Assembly (NCBI RefSeq): GCF_004354365.1
Contig: NZ_SJCY01000015.1
Span: forward strand, 1 to 61,123
Source of the DNA: Pedobacter changchengzhani
GTDB taxonomy: Bacteria; Bacteroidota; Bacteroidia; Sphingobacteriales; Sphingobacteriaceae
DNA: 61,123 nucleotides
Direction of reading: 5' to 3'
Below are positions 8,690 through 19,000 of this stretch, piece by piece. Below the pieces are notes generated by a model. It saw nothing but the letters and a program-made list of their open reading frames with translations, did not search any database and was not told the DNA's origin. A program made the position numbers and the translations under genes. Every line of letters starts with the position of its first letter. The stretch's first letter is position 1.

Positions 8690-10183
8690 TTCTCCTTATA
8701 ACCCCTTCGGGATTTTTTAATAAATTTCCTCGCTTAAAATGTTGGTGTAACGAATTGATTTTGAATAGTATAATGTTGCTGTATATCAGACAACTATCAG
8801 AACTAAAAGGGGGATTGTAAAGCCCGTAGGGCTGATATTATTATAAAGGCAAGAGATTTTTCAGTGAGTTGAACCCCGTAGTGGGTGATATTTTTTTACA
8901 TTATAATTTGTAAATATGCCACCACCTTCGGGGTTTAATTACGCATTTATTTATGCAATAATAATTTCATCCCTTCGGGATTTTTTTATAAATTTCCTCG
9001 CTTAAAATGTTGGTGTAACGAATTGATTTTGAATAGTATAATGTTGCTGTATATCAGACAACTATCAGAACCACAAGGGGAATTTTAAAGCCCGTAGGGC
9101 TGATATTATTATAAAAGCAAGAAATTTTTCAGTGAGTTGAACCCCGTAGTGGGTGAAATTTTTTTACATTATAATTTGTAAATATGCCACCACCTTCGGG
9201 AGTTTAATTACGCGTTTATTTATGCAATAATAAATTCATCCCTTCGGGATTTTTTTATAAATTTCCTCGCTTAAAATGTTGGCGTAACGAATTGATTTTG
9301 AATAGTATAATGTTGCTATATATCAGACAACTATCAGAACTAAAAGGGGGATTGTAAAGCCCGTAGGGCTGATATTATTATAAAAGCAAGAAATTTTTCA
9401 GTGAGTTGAACCCCGTAGTGGGTGATATTTTTTTACATTATAATTTGTAAATATTCCACCACCTTCGGGGTTTAATTACGCGTTTATTTATGCAATAATA
9501 ATTTCATCCCTTCGGGATTTTTTTATAAATTTCCTCGCTTAAGATGTCGGTGTAACGAATTGATTTTGAATAGTATAATGTTGCTATATATCAGACAACT
9601 ATCAGGACTAAAAGGGGGATTGTAAAGCCCGTAGGGCTGATATTATTATAAAAGCAAGAAATTTTTAAGTGAGTTGAACCCCGTAGTGGGTGATATTTTT
9701 TTACATTATAATTTGTAAATATGCCACCACCTTCGGGGGTTTAATTACGCGTTTATTTATGCAATAATAATTTCATCCCTTCGGGATTTTTTAATAAATT
9801 TCCTCGCTTAAAATGTTGGTGTAACGAATTGATTTTGAATAGTATAATGTTGCTGTATATCAAACAACTATCAGAACTAAAAGGGGGATTTTAAAGCCCG
9901 TAGGGCTAATATTATTATAAAAACAAGAAATTTTTAAGTGAGTTGAACCCCGTAGTGGGTGATATTTTTTTACATTATAATTTGTAAATATGCCACCACC
10001 TTCGGGGTTTAATTATGCGTTTATTTATGCAATAATAATTTCATCCCTTCGGGATTTTTTTTATAAATTTCCTCGCTTAAAATGTTGGTGTAACGAATTG
10101 ATTTTGAATAGTATAATGTTGCTATATATCAGACAACTATCAGAACCACAAGGAGAATTTTAAAGCCCGTAGGGCTGATAATG
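8690..10183. repeat. Tandem array of ~268-bp units, about 5.5 copies
   Basis: A 268-269-bp unit recurs: the landmark CGCTTAAAATGTTGG (one copy CGCTTAAGATGTCGG) lies at 8731, 8999, 9268, 9536, 9805 and 10074. Copies differ at only a few positions. Each unit carries four short GC hairpins in AT-rich DNA: CCCTTCGGGA (UUCG loop), AGCCCGTAGGGCT, ACCCCGTAGTGGGT and CCACCTTCGGGGT. The last copy stops after AAGCCCGTAGGGCTGATA near 10183. No reading frame runs through the array. It fills the space between the HAD gene and the P-type ATPase. The preceding 8414-8689 shows nothing recognisable. Confidence 0.92.
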
Positions 10184-10386
10184 CCAGTCACCAATAACTA
10201 ATTATCCAAAAACCCAACCAACCAACCAAAAAACCCAACCAATCCATAATGTTTTTAAATAACGTTAAACCGTTACAATATCATTTTTTTGCCGAATGTA
10301 CTTCTCTATCTTAGTATAAATAGAGCCCGTAATGGTGTTAAATTTTTAATTCGACTAAGCCATTCGCCTAACTAATATATTGATCC

Positions 10387-12894
10387 ATGTCTAAAAATAA
10401 CTTTAATATTAATGGTTTAACCAGTGAGGAAGTCGAGATTTCGCGTATAAAGTTTGGTAAAAACACTTTAAAATATAAGCGCGATAATACCATTTTAGAT
10501 GCCCTTAAAAGTTTAGCTAAAGAACCAATGATTATTTTATTGTTGGTGGCTTCTTTAATTTATTTTATAAGTGGCCAAACCGGCGATGCTGTATTTCTCG
10601 CCTCGGCAATTATCATTGTGTCTGCTTTGTCTTTGTTTCAGGATTCGAGGAGTAGAAATGCGCTGGAGAAATTAAAAGACTTTACACAACCCAATTGTAA
10701 GGTAATTAGAGACGGAACAGTACAAGAAATAAAAAGCGAAGATTTAGTTGTTGGCGATAGTTTAATGGTAGAGGAGGGCGCTTCCATTACTGCGGATGGA
10801 ACAATTATTCATTCCAACGATTTCTCGGTAAATGAATCTATCCTAACGGGAGAATCGCTCGCAGTTTTTAAAGATCAAGATAACGAAAATAGGGTCATTT
10901 ACAAAGGCACCACAGTAGCAAGCGGGTTGGCTATAGCCACCATAACCCACATTGGCAACAATACCAAACTTGGTAAAATTGGCGAAAGCCTCGAAAGTAT
11001 TAAAGAAGAAAAAACACCTTTAGAATTGCAGATAAACAGTTTTGTGAAAAAAATGGTTATTGCCGGAGCGGTAGTTTTTTTAATTGTTTGGGGCATAAAC
11101 TATTTCCACTCCTACAATTTATTAGATAGTTTGCTTAAAGCGTTAACACTGGCCATGAGTATTTTGCCGGAGGAAATTCCAATGGCTTTTACCACATTTA
11201 TGGCCATTGGTGCTTGGCGATTAATGAAGATGGGCATTGTGGTAAAACAAATGAAAACCGTAGAAACCTTGGGCTCGGCAACGGTAATTTGTACCGATAA
11301 AACAGGTACGCTTACCGAAAATAAAATGAGTTTAGCGAAAGTATTTACCTTAACCGCACAAAGAATTGTAACGCCCGGAGAGGCGAACGAGTCCGAGAAA
11401 ACCCTGTTAAAAACAGCCATGTGGGCAAGCGAACCCATACCGTTCGATCCGATGGAGGTTGCGCTCCACCAATCATATACCGATTTGCACGAAACTGATG
11501 AACGGTCAAACTTCAAAATGATTCATGAATATCCACTGAGTGGGAAGCCACCAATGATGACGCATCTTTTTGAGAATGCCGAAGGCCATAGAATTATAGC
11601 GGCCAAAGGCGCACCGGAAGCAATAATGAATGTTTCTAATTTAACCATAGCGGAAAAAGAACAAATTCAAACGGCCATTAAAAGTATTACGGCCGATGGT
11701 TATAGAGTTTTAGGTGTGGCTTCATCTGATTTTACAGGTAATAATTTCCCTAAAACACAACAAGAATTTAAGTTTAATTTTAAAGGTATCGTTGCATTTT
11801 ACGATCCACCGAAAGAAAATATTGCTCAGGTTTTAAACCATTTTTATGATGCTGGGATATTGGTGAAAATTGTAACAGGTGATAACGCAGAAACTACTGC
11901 GGCCATTGCAAAACAAATTGCGTTTAAAGGCTATGAAAATAGTTTAACAGGCGATGATTTAATGAAACTGTCGGAATTAGAGCTGCAAGACAAAGTGATG
12001 GAAGTTAACATTTTTACGAGAATGTTTCCTGAAGCAAAACTGAGGATTATTAATGCATTAAAAGCAAAAAAACAAATTGTAGCCATGACAGGCGATGGCG
12101 TAAACGACGGACCTGCTTTAAAAGCGGCGCATATCGGCATTGCCATGGGTAAAAAAGGAACTGAAATAGCAAAACAGGCTGCGTCTTTAATTTTGGTAGA
12201 TGATGACTTTTCAAAAATGGTTGATGCTGTGGCCATGGGCAGGAGAATTTACACCAATCTAAAAAAGGCAATTCAATACATCATTTCCATTCATATCCCA
12301 ATTATACTTACTGTTTTTATTCCGCTGGCTTTAGGCTGGGTTTACCCAAATATTTTATCTCCCGTACACATCATTTTTCTCGAATTAATTATGGGACCAA
12401 CCTGTTCCATTATTTTTGAAAATGAACCGATGGAAAAAAATAGTATGGTGCAAAAGCCCCGCCCATTTGTATCTTCTTTTTTCAATTGGAGCGAGTTAAC
12501 AACCAGTATAATGCAAGGCTTGGCCATTACATTTGGTACGCTATTTATCTATCAATATTCGGTCAGTCAGCATTTTAGCGAAGATCAAACTAGAACAATG
12601 GTTTTTACTGTTTTAATTGTTGCCAACATTTTTTTAACATTAGTAAACCGATCATTTTACTATTCCATTTTTACAACTTTGAAGTATAAAAACAACTTGG
12701 TTATACTCATTATTGGTATCACTATTTTAATTACCAGTTTATTGCTTTTCGTGCCAATATTCGCTAACTTTTTTCAATTCGAAAGGTTAAATTTAAGCCA
12801 GTTGACGATTAGTATTGGGGTTGGTTTTATAAGTGTGATTTGGTATGAATTTGTAAAAATTAAAACAAGGATAAATAAACATGCTGGTAAATAA
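10387..12894 (+). CDS. Cation-transporting P-type ATPase
   Basis: An 835-residue P2-like ATPase of the inner membrane that uses ATP to move a cation. Visible motifs: N-terminal cation-ATPase domain, LTGES in the actuator domain, PEEIP in the fourth transmembrane helix, the phosphorylated Asp of DKTGTLT (D304), and TGDGVNDGPALKAA in the hinge. There are about ten membrane segments. No CPC or CPx metal motif and no N-terminal heavy-metal domain are present, so it is not a P1B copper/zinc pump; Ca2+, Mn2+ or another light cation fits the PEEIP motif better. It precedes the two-component operon by about 100 bp in the same direction and may belong to the same metal island. Confidence 0.88.
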   Translation: MSKNNFNINGLTSEEVEISRIKFGKNTLKYKRDNTILDALKSLAKEPMIILLLVASLIYFISGQTGDAVFLASAIIIVSALSLFQDSRSRNALEKLKDFTQPNCKVIRDGTVQEIKSEDLVVGDSLMVEEGASITADGTIIHSNDFSVNESILTGESLAVFKDQDNENRVIYKGTTVASGLAIATITHIGNNTKLGKIGESLESIKEEKTPLELQINSFVKKMVIAGAVVFLIVWGINYFHSYNLLDSLLKALTLAMSILPEEIPMAFTTFMAIGAWRLMKMGIVVKQMKTVETLGSATVICTDKTGTLTENKMSLAKVFTLTAQRIVTPGEANESEKTLLKTAMWASEPIPFDPMEVALHQSYTDLHETDERSNFKMIHEYPLSGKPPMMTHLFENAEGHRIIAAKGAPEAIMNVSNLTIAEKEQIQTAIKSITADGYRVLGVASSDFTGNNFPKTQQEFKFNFKGIVAFYDPPKENIAQVLNHFYDAGILVKIVTGDNAETTAAIAKQIAFKGYENSLTGDDLMKLSELELQDKVMEVNIFTRMFPEAKLRIINALKAKKQIVAMTGDGVNDGPALKAAHIGIAMGKKGTEIAKQAASLILVDDDFSKMVDAVAMGRRIYTNLKKAIQYIISIHIPIILTVFIPLALGWVYPNILSPVHIIFLELIMGPTCSIIFENEPMEKNSMVQKPRPFVSSFFNWSELTTSIMQGLAITFGTLFIYQYSVSQHFSEDQTRTMVFTVLIVANIFLTLVNRSFYYSIFTTLKYKNNLVILIIGITILITSLLLFVPIFANFFQFERLNLSQLTISIGVGFISVIWYEFVKIKTRINKHAGK

Positions 12895-12955
12895 TCAGTG
12901 TTAATTTAGTCAAATTTTTTGTAATATTTTCAATCGTCTAAGTTCAATGGTAAAA

Positions 12956-12991
12956 ACTTCAAATTGTCTTCAAAATTGTTATTCATATTTG
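12956..12991 (+). promoter_or_regulatory. Putative response-regulator site and promoter, copy 1
   Basis: Direct repeat CTTCA (12957-12961), six bases, then CTTCA (12968-12972): an 11-bp period, as OmpR-type regulators prefer. Fifteen bases later comes CATATTTG, ending at 12991, close to the Bacteroidota -7 consensus TAnnTTTG. The same arrangement with the same spacing recurs at 22299-22334. If this -7 is used, transcription would begin almost at the ATG (12997), giving a leaderless mRNA. Confidence 0.55.
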
Positions 12992-12996
12992 TTTTT

Positions 12997-13674
12997 ATGA
13001 AGATTTTCATTGTTGAAGATGAATTGAGCCTGCAAAACAGCATGGAACGTTACCTCACAAGCGAGAGGAACATTTGCGTGTGCGCATCTACCTACGCCGA
13101 GGCGTATGAAAAGCTAAGTATTTACGAATATGATTGCGTGTTGCTAGATTTAAACTTACCCGATGGGGAAGGATTGCAACTTTTAAAGCATTTAAAAAAA
13201 TTAAATAAGGGCGCGGGCATTATCATTACATCTGCCCGAAATGCACTCGATCAAAAAATTGAAGGACTGAGTTTAGGCGCAGATGATTACCTCACAAAAC
13301 CTTTCCATCTGTCTGAGCTTAATGCAAGAATACTTGCACTGGTGAGGCGCAAAAATATGTCGGGCGCTATGCAGGTTACTTTTAATGAGTTAATGATAGA
13401 TATTGATAGTAAGGAAGTTTTTGTACATGGAAAAATTATATATTTTACTAGAAAAGAATTTGAATTATTGCTCTACTTCATCGTAAATAAAGGTAAAGCA
13501 ATTTCTAAAGCGGCTGCAGCCGAGCGTATTTGGGGCGATGATGCAGACATGGCCGATAGTTTTGACTTTATTTACACACACATTAAAAACATTAGAAAAA
13601 AATTAATGGATGCAGGAAGTAACGATTACTTTCATTCAGTTTATGGCGTTGGATATAGATTTGCAGCAACATGA
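12997..13674 (+). CDS. OmpR-family response regulator
   Basis: A 225-residue two-domain regulator. The receiver begins MKIFIVEDE, with acidic pair E7/D8, phospho-acceptor D51 in LLDLNLPDG, and the conserved Lys in TKPF. The C-terminal winged helix contains FTRKEFELLLYF and ends in VYGVGYRF. I chose ATG 12997 rather than the TTG at 12964, which would add 11 residues before the first strand and overlap the putative operator. Its stop overlaps the sensor kinase start (ATGA). Being first in an operon with a heavy-metal efflux pump, it resembles CusR/CopR/HprR-type regulators and probably controls the pump. Confidence 0.92.
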   Translation: MKIFIVEDELSLQNSMERYLTSERNICVCASTYAEAYEKLSIYEYDCVLLDLNLPDGEGLQLLKHLKKLNKGAGIIITSARNALDQKIEGLSLGADDYLTKPFHLSELNARILALVRRKNMSGAMQVTFNELMIDIDSKEVFVHGKIIYFTRKEFELLLYFIVNKGKAISKAAAAERIWGDDADMADSFDFIYTHIKNIRKKLMDAGSNDYFHSVYGVGYRFAAT

Positions 13675-14924
13675 AGCTATTTACAAAATACAATATAATT
13701 TTATCGTTTGTAGGGATTTTTGGCTTGCTCGTTATTGGCTTTCTTTTTTATAATACGCTAACTCATTACCTCGATAAACAGATTGATCATGATATGGTTG
13801 AAGAAATTATCGAAGTTAAGGAAGCTGCAGCGAAGAATGTTTTTTATAAACCGCACGAATTTGAAGATCTAATTGTTAATTATAAACCCATTGATAATTT
13901 AAACCAGCCGTTAACAACGCTTTATGGCGATACTTCATTCTATAATCCTTTAAAATATCAATTAGAACGCGGACGATACCTAAAAACACAACTTATTTTA
14001 TTCGGAAAGCCGTACATGGTTACGGTGGTGGCTTCTAAATTTGAAAGAGAAGAACAAATTAAACAGATTTGCTTAATTATTTTTTTACCGATGCTGCTCT
14101 TATTCGGTATTTTGTTGCTCATTAATCGCGTAATGATGGGGAAACTATGGCGACCTTTTGAAAAAATTGTTCAAAACATCACCAAATTTAATTTAAGGCA
14201 AGATCATGCTTTTGAGCCTGTAAATACACCGATTAGAGAATTTAAAACACTTAATGATGCGATTGTACTTTTATCCAATAAGGTAAATATAGATTATCGT
14301 GAAATTAAATTGTTTACAGAAAATGCTTCGCACGAAATGATGACGCCTTTAGCAGTAATTAATGCAAAGTTGGATATGATTTTACAATCGAACGTTTTGG
14401 ATAATGATTATGGAGAGATTTTAGCCGATTTATATAAAGCCACATCTCGCCTTACAAAACTTAACCAATCATTGCTATTATTGGTAAAAATAGATAATAA
14501 CACAATAAATGAGCAAGAGCAAGTTGATGTAAAGGAATTGGTAGTGGAAAAAATAAATTACTTTCAAGAACTTATACATAAGCGCAGTTTGGTTTTAATA
14601 ACCAATTTAAGCGAGTCAACCATTTTTTCTAATCGGCAATTGATGGATGTATTGATCAACAATCTTTTTAGTAACGTAATTCGGCATAACTATGAAGGTG
14701 GCACAATAGAGATTTTGCTCAATCAATCAACAATAATATTTAAAAATACAGGTACAAAAGTTGCCTTAAATGCCGAGAAAATATTTGATCGTTTTTACAA
14801 AGATAAAGCTAGCGAAGGCACAGGTTTGGGTTTATCTATTTTAAAACAAATTTGCGTAAAACAAGATTTTAATTTAAATTATCAGTACGAAAATGATTTA
14901 CACATTTTTACGGTTAGTTTCTAA
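13671..14924 (+). CDS. Sensor histidine kinase
   Basis: A 417-residue inner-membrane kinase, partner of the regulator it overlaps by four bases. A helix at about residues 8-28 and another at about 137-157 enclose a ~110-residue periplasmic sensor. After the second helix comes a HAMP-like linker, then the phospho-acceptor H221 in ASHEMMTPLAVI. The ATP-binding domain has an N box (NNLFSNVIRHN), FDRFYKD and GTGLGLSI. The periplasmic domain shows no obvious Cys or His cluster, so the signal cannot be read from it. Operon context suggests a metal ion or an envelope redox signal. Confidence 0.92.
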   Translation: MKLFTKYNIILSFVGIFGLLVIGFLFYNTLTHYLDKQIDHDMVEEIIEVKEAAAKNVFYKPHEFEDLIVNYKPIDNLNQPLTTLYGDTSFYNPLKYQLERGRYLKTQLILFGKPYMVTVVASKFEREEQIKQICLIIFLPMLLLFGILLLINRVMMGKLWRPFEKIVQNITKFNLRQDHAFEPVNTPIREFKTLNDAIVLLSNKVNIDYREIKLFTENASHEMMTPLAVINAKLDMILQSNVLDNDYGEILADLYKATSRLTKLNQSLLLLVKIDNNTINEQEQVDVKELVVEKINYFQELIHKRSLVLITNLSESTIFSNRQLMDVLINNLFSNVIRHNYEGGTIEILLNQSTIIFKNTGTKVALNAEKIFDRFYKDKASEGTGLGLSILKQICVKQDFNLNYQYENDLHIFTVSF

Positions 14925-14935
14925 ATAACAACACA

Positions 14936-15628
14936 ATGAAAAAAGAAGAATTAGTGGTGGAAAATCCCCCTCAGCCTACTACCGAAAAGAAATATTCTAG
15001 GGCGCTTCGCATTTGGCATTGGGTAAATACCATGCTAATCTGTGGTTCTTTAATTACTGTTTTAATTAATTCTACATTATTAGATAGAGATAATTCCTCA
15101 ATCGTTCAAACAGAATTGCAACAAGCAGGAACAACCGTTAGTCCTGTACAGGCTGCCTCGGTTTTACATGGAATGGAAGATCAGGTTTGGGATTTCCATA
15201 TTTATTTTGGTTATGCTATTGCAACGTTGTTAGTGTTTAGGTTAATTACCGAAATTTATGCTTCGCCAAAACGCAGACTGTTTAAAAAAGTTAAATTTTC
15301 ATATAATGATTATTTTATCCTCAAAAAGAACAGAGAAATTGCTAGACACGATTTTTTTGTTAAATCGCTGTATTTAATTTTTTATGCTTTAATAACTGTT
15401 ATGGCAATAACTGGCTTGTTATTGGCTTTTAAACATTCAATAGGCATACCGGAATCGATTAGCCATTCCATTAAAGAGGTACACGGTTTTTGTATGTACC
15501 TTATTCTTGGTTTCATTGTGTTACATTTGGCTGGTGTTTTATTATCCGAGAGGAAAGAAGGTAAGGGAATTGTTTCGGATATGATAAATGGGGGAAAAGA
15601 AGTGGCTAATGATAATGAACAACTATAA
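14936..15628 (+). CDS. Di-haem cytochrome b/b6-like membrane protein
   Basis: A 230-residue protein with four hydrophobic segments (about 27-46, 78-96, 137-157, 176-193). It resembles the b-type subunit of Ni/Fe hydrogenase and related quinone-linked cytochromes. Candidate haem ligands are His in RIWHWVN, in WDFHIYFGYA, and in VHGFCMYLILGFIVLH. Such proteins pass electrons between the quinone pool and a periplasmic partner. No partner dehydrogenase is adjacent. It sits 11 bp after the kinase and before the metal efflux genes. Its role may be to feed electrons to the Rieske/ApbE group further on, which is an inference from context. Confidence 0.75.
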   Translation: MKKEELVVENPPQPTTEKKYSRALRIWHWVNTMLICGSLITVLINSTLLDRDNSSIVQTELQQAGTTVSPVQAASVLHGMEDQVWDFHIYFGYAIATLLVFRLITEIYASPKRRLFKKVKFSYNDYFILKKNREIARHDFFVKSLYLIFYALITVMAITGLLLAFKHSIGIPESISHSIKEVHGFCMYLILGFIVLHLAGVLLSERKEGKGIVSDMINGGKEVANDNEQL

Positions 15629-15634
15629 AATTAA

Positions 15635-16018
15635 ATGAAAAATTTCTTCTCAATATTGATTTTATGTTGCTATTTTTTTTCAGCAACCGAAGCAAGAGAG
15701 CTATTAAAACTACCTTTACTTTTTGAACATTTTGCCGAGCATAAAAAGCTTAAAGGTACAATGGGTATGTGGGAATTTTTGTGCATCCATTATGCACATG
15801 GAAATCCTCGCGATGCAGACTACGATAAGGATATGAAATTGCCATTTAAAACTTGCAGTTGCAGCCATTTTGATAAACCTTTTAACGTAATCGAGGCGGA
15901 ATGTAAACTTCCTTCCATTCTCAATTTTGAATACCGTGCGTTTTTAAATTATGCTTACTCCGATTTAACACTATCAAGAGATTTAGATTGTATTTGGCAA
16001 CCGCCAAAATGTTGTTAA
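15635..16018 (+). CDS. Small secreted Cys/His-rich protein
   Basis: A 127-residue protein with a signal peptide ending near residues 17-20 (SATEA). The mature part is rich in Cys and His: EHFAEHKK, a FLCIHYAHG segment, KTCSCSH, EAEC, DLDC and PPKCC at the very end. I recognise no named domain. Position six bases after the cytochrome gene and just before the CzcA-like pump, together with potential metal ligands, suggests a periplasmic metal-binding or sensing protein. The Cys could instead form disulphides. It may be a Bacteroidota family that travels with these efflux operons. Confidence 0.7.
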   Translation: MKNFFSILILCCYFFSATEARELLKLPLLFEHFAEHKKLKGTMGMWEFLCIHYAHGNPRDADYDKDMKLPFKTCSCSHFDKPFNVIEAECKLPSILNFEYRAFLNYAYSDLTLSRDLDCIWQPPKCC

Positions 16019-16092
16019 TCTTTTTTAAAGGCGTTTACAGATTTATTTGTAGCCATTCAAAATGATTTCACGATTAACAACAACAACAAATT

Positions 16093-19000
16093 ATGCTTAA
16101 CAAAATTATAGCGTTTTCCATTCGGAACAAGCTCATTATTGCCTTATTTACTCTGGGCTTAATGGGTTATGGTGTTTACGAAGTTGGAAAATTACCCATA
16201 GATGCCGTGCCTGATATTACAAATAACCAGGTACAGGTAATTACGTTAGCGCCTTCTTTTGGCGCCACCGATATAGAAAGATTGGTCACTTTTCCCATAG
16301 AACAGGTAAATAACAACATCCCTGGTTTGTTAGAGATTAGAAGCTTTTCGCGTTTCGGCTTATCGCTCGTTACCATTGTGTTTGATGACAATACCGATGT
16401 ATATTGGGCACGACAGCAAGTGGCAGAACGTTTGCAGCAAGTGCAATCTAAAATTCCGGCAGGCATTGGCACACCCGAGCTTGGGCCGGTTTCTACAGGT
16501 TTGGGCGAAATTTACCAATATGTAGTTCGACCGAAAAAAGGGTTTGAGAAGAAATATGATGCAACCGAACTCCGTACCATTCAAGATTGGATTGTGCGTA
16601 GGCAACTTATTGGTGTAAAAGGTGTTGCAGAAGTTAGTAGTTTCGGTGGTAAACTTAAACAGTACGAAATTGCTGTAAATCCTGCCAAACTTAAATCTTA
16701 CGGTATTACCGTTAATGATGTGTTCTCTGCAATCGATCGCAACAATCAAAATACGGGTGGTGCGTATATCGAAAAAGGGCCGTCAGTGCTTTTTATCCGA
16801 ACGGAAGGATTGGTAGGTACCATCGATGACATTAAAAATATTTCCATTAAAAAAAATAGCGGTACACCACTTTTTATTCGTGATGTTGCAGACGTAAATA
16901 TTGGTTACGCCACCCGCTATGGTGCAATGACATATAACGATGAGGGCGAAGTTGCTGGTGCAGTGGTGATGATGCTGAAAGGCGCAAACAGCAGTGAGGT
17001 AATTAAAAACGTTAAAGCGAAAATAGAACAAATTAAAAAAACACTGCCCGAAGGTGTTGTGCTCGAACCTTTTTTAGATCGTACCAAAATGGTTGATAAC
17101 GCCATCGGCACTGTAGAGAAAAACCTTATCGAAGGTGCGTTGATTGTTATTTTTGTCTTGGTTATCTTTTTAGGGAATTTTAGAGCAGGATTGATCGTTG
17201 CCTCCATTATTCCGCTGGCTATGCTTTTTGCCATTATATTGATGAATACTTTTGGCGTAAGTGGTAATTTAATGAGCCTCGGTGCGCTCGATTTTGGTTT
17301 GATTGTAGATGGCGCGGTTATAATTGTTGAGGCTGTTATGCACCAAATTTCCAAGCATAAAAAATTCGCTTCCTTAACCCACATCTCTCAGGGCGAAATG
17401 GATAACGAAGTAAAAACTTCTGCAGGTAGAATGATGAATAGCGCGGTTTTTGGACAGATCATTATTTTGATCGTTTATTTGCCAATTTTCAGCTTGCAAG
17501 GTATAGAAGGAAAAATGTTTAAACCAATGGCTCAAACTGTTGCTTTTGCGTTGCTGGGTGCTTTTATACTTTCTTTAACCTATATCCCGATGATGAGCGC
17601 ACTTTTCTTAAGCAAGAAAATAAAAACGCAACCCAATTGGTCTGACCGCGTTATGGAAAAAGTTGGCAACGCCTACCAAAAAACACTTATTAAAGTGATG
17701 CTTTTTCCTAAAACGTTAATCGCAAGTGTTGTAGGCATCTTTATTTTGGCTTTGGTAACCCTGAGTTTCTTAGGCGGAGAGTTTATTCCATCGTTAGAAG
17801 AGGGAGATTTCGCAGTTGATACACGGGTTTTAACTGGAAGTAATTTAACAACCACCATAGAAAGCACACAAAAAGCAGCACACATTCTAAAAACGCAATT
17901 TCCTGAAGTAGAAAAAGTAGTTACTAAAATAGGAAGTGGCGAAGTGCCCACAGATCCAATGCCCATGGAAGCGAGTGATATGATGGTGATTCTTAAAAAC
18001 AAAAAAGAATGGACATCTGCTAAAACTTTTAACGAGCTTTCTGAAAAGATGAGCAAAGCTTTAGAGGCAGTGCCAGGCATTACCGCAGGTTTTCAATATC
18101 CTGTGCAAATGCGTTTTAACGAATTGATGACTGGTGCCAGGCAAGATGTTGTTTGCAAAATTTTTGGCGAGAATTTAGATACGCTTTCCATTTTTGCGCA
18201 AAAACTGGGTGCAATTATCAACACCGTTAAAGGCGCTCAAAATTTATACATTGAGCCAATATCAGGTATTCCTCAAATTATTGTACAATATAACCGCGCG
18301 GCTATTGCGCAATACGGCCTCGATATTGCCGATGTAAACCGTGTGGTAAATACATCCTTCGCTGGACAGTTTGCAGGCAAAATTTTCGAAGGCGAAAAAC
18401 AATTTGATTTGGTGGTTCGATTAGATACGCAACAACGCAAAACCCTCGTTGATATTCAAAATCTGCTTATTCCTACGGATAACGGCCTATCTATCCCATT
18501 ATCTCAATTGGCTTCGGTAGAAATTAAAGAAGGGCCCAATCAAATTCAAAGAGAAGATGCGAAACGTAGAATGGTGGTGGGCTTTAACATTAAAGGGAGG
18601 GACGTACAAACCATCGTGAACGAATTACAGGCAAAAGTGAATAAGGGCTTGAAATTCCCGACAGGATATTATGTTACTTATGGAGGCGCTTTTGAAAACT
18701 TGAATGCTGCGAAAAATCGATTAATGGTCGCGGTACCACTTTCGTTGGCGCTAATTTATATTTTGTTATTTTTTGCATTTGGGTCAGCTAAACAGGGTTT
18801 GTTAATTTACTCTGCCATTCCGCTTTCGGCAATTGGGGGTATATTTTTTCTCGCATTGCGAGGAATGCCTTTTAGCATAAGCGCCGGGATTGGATTTATT
18901 GCACTTTTTGGCGTTGCAGTGCTAAATGGAATTGTACTCATTTCTGAATTTAATAGATTAAAAGCCACAGGCATGGATGACATAAAACGAATTGTGCTCG

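Noticed and set aside
10387..12894. P1B copper or zinc pump
   Set aside because: No CPx motif and no heavy-metal-binding N-terminal domain; the fourth helix has PEEIP, as in P2-type pumps.
12964..12996. TTG start for the response regulator
   Set aside because: It would place extra residues before the first receiver strand and lie inside the direct-repeat operator. ATG 12997 fits the family.
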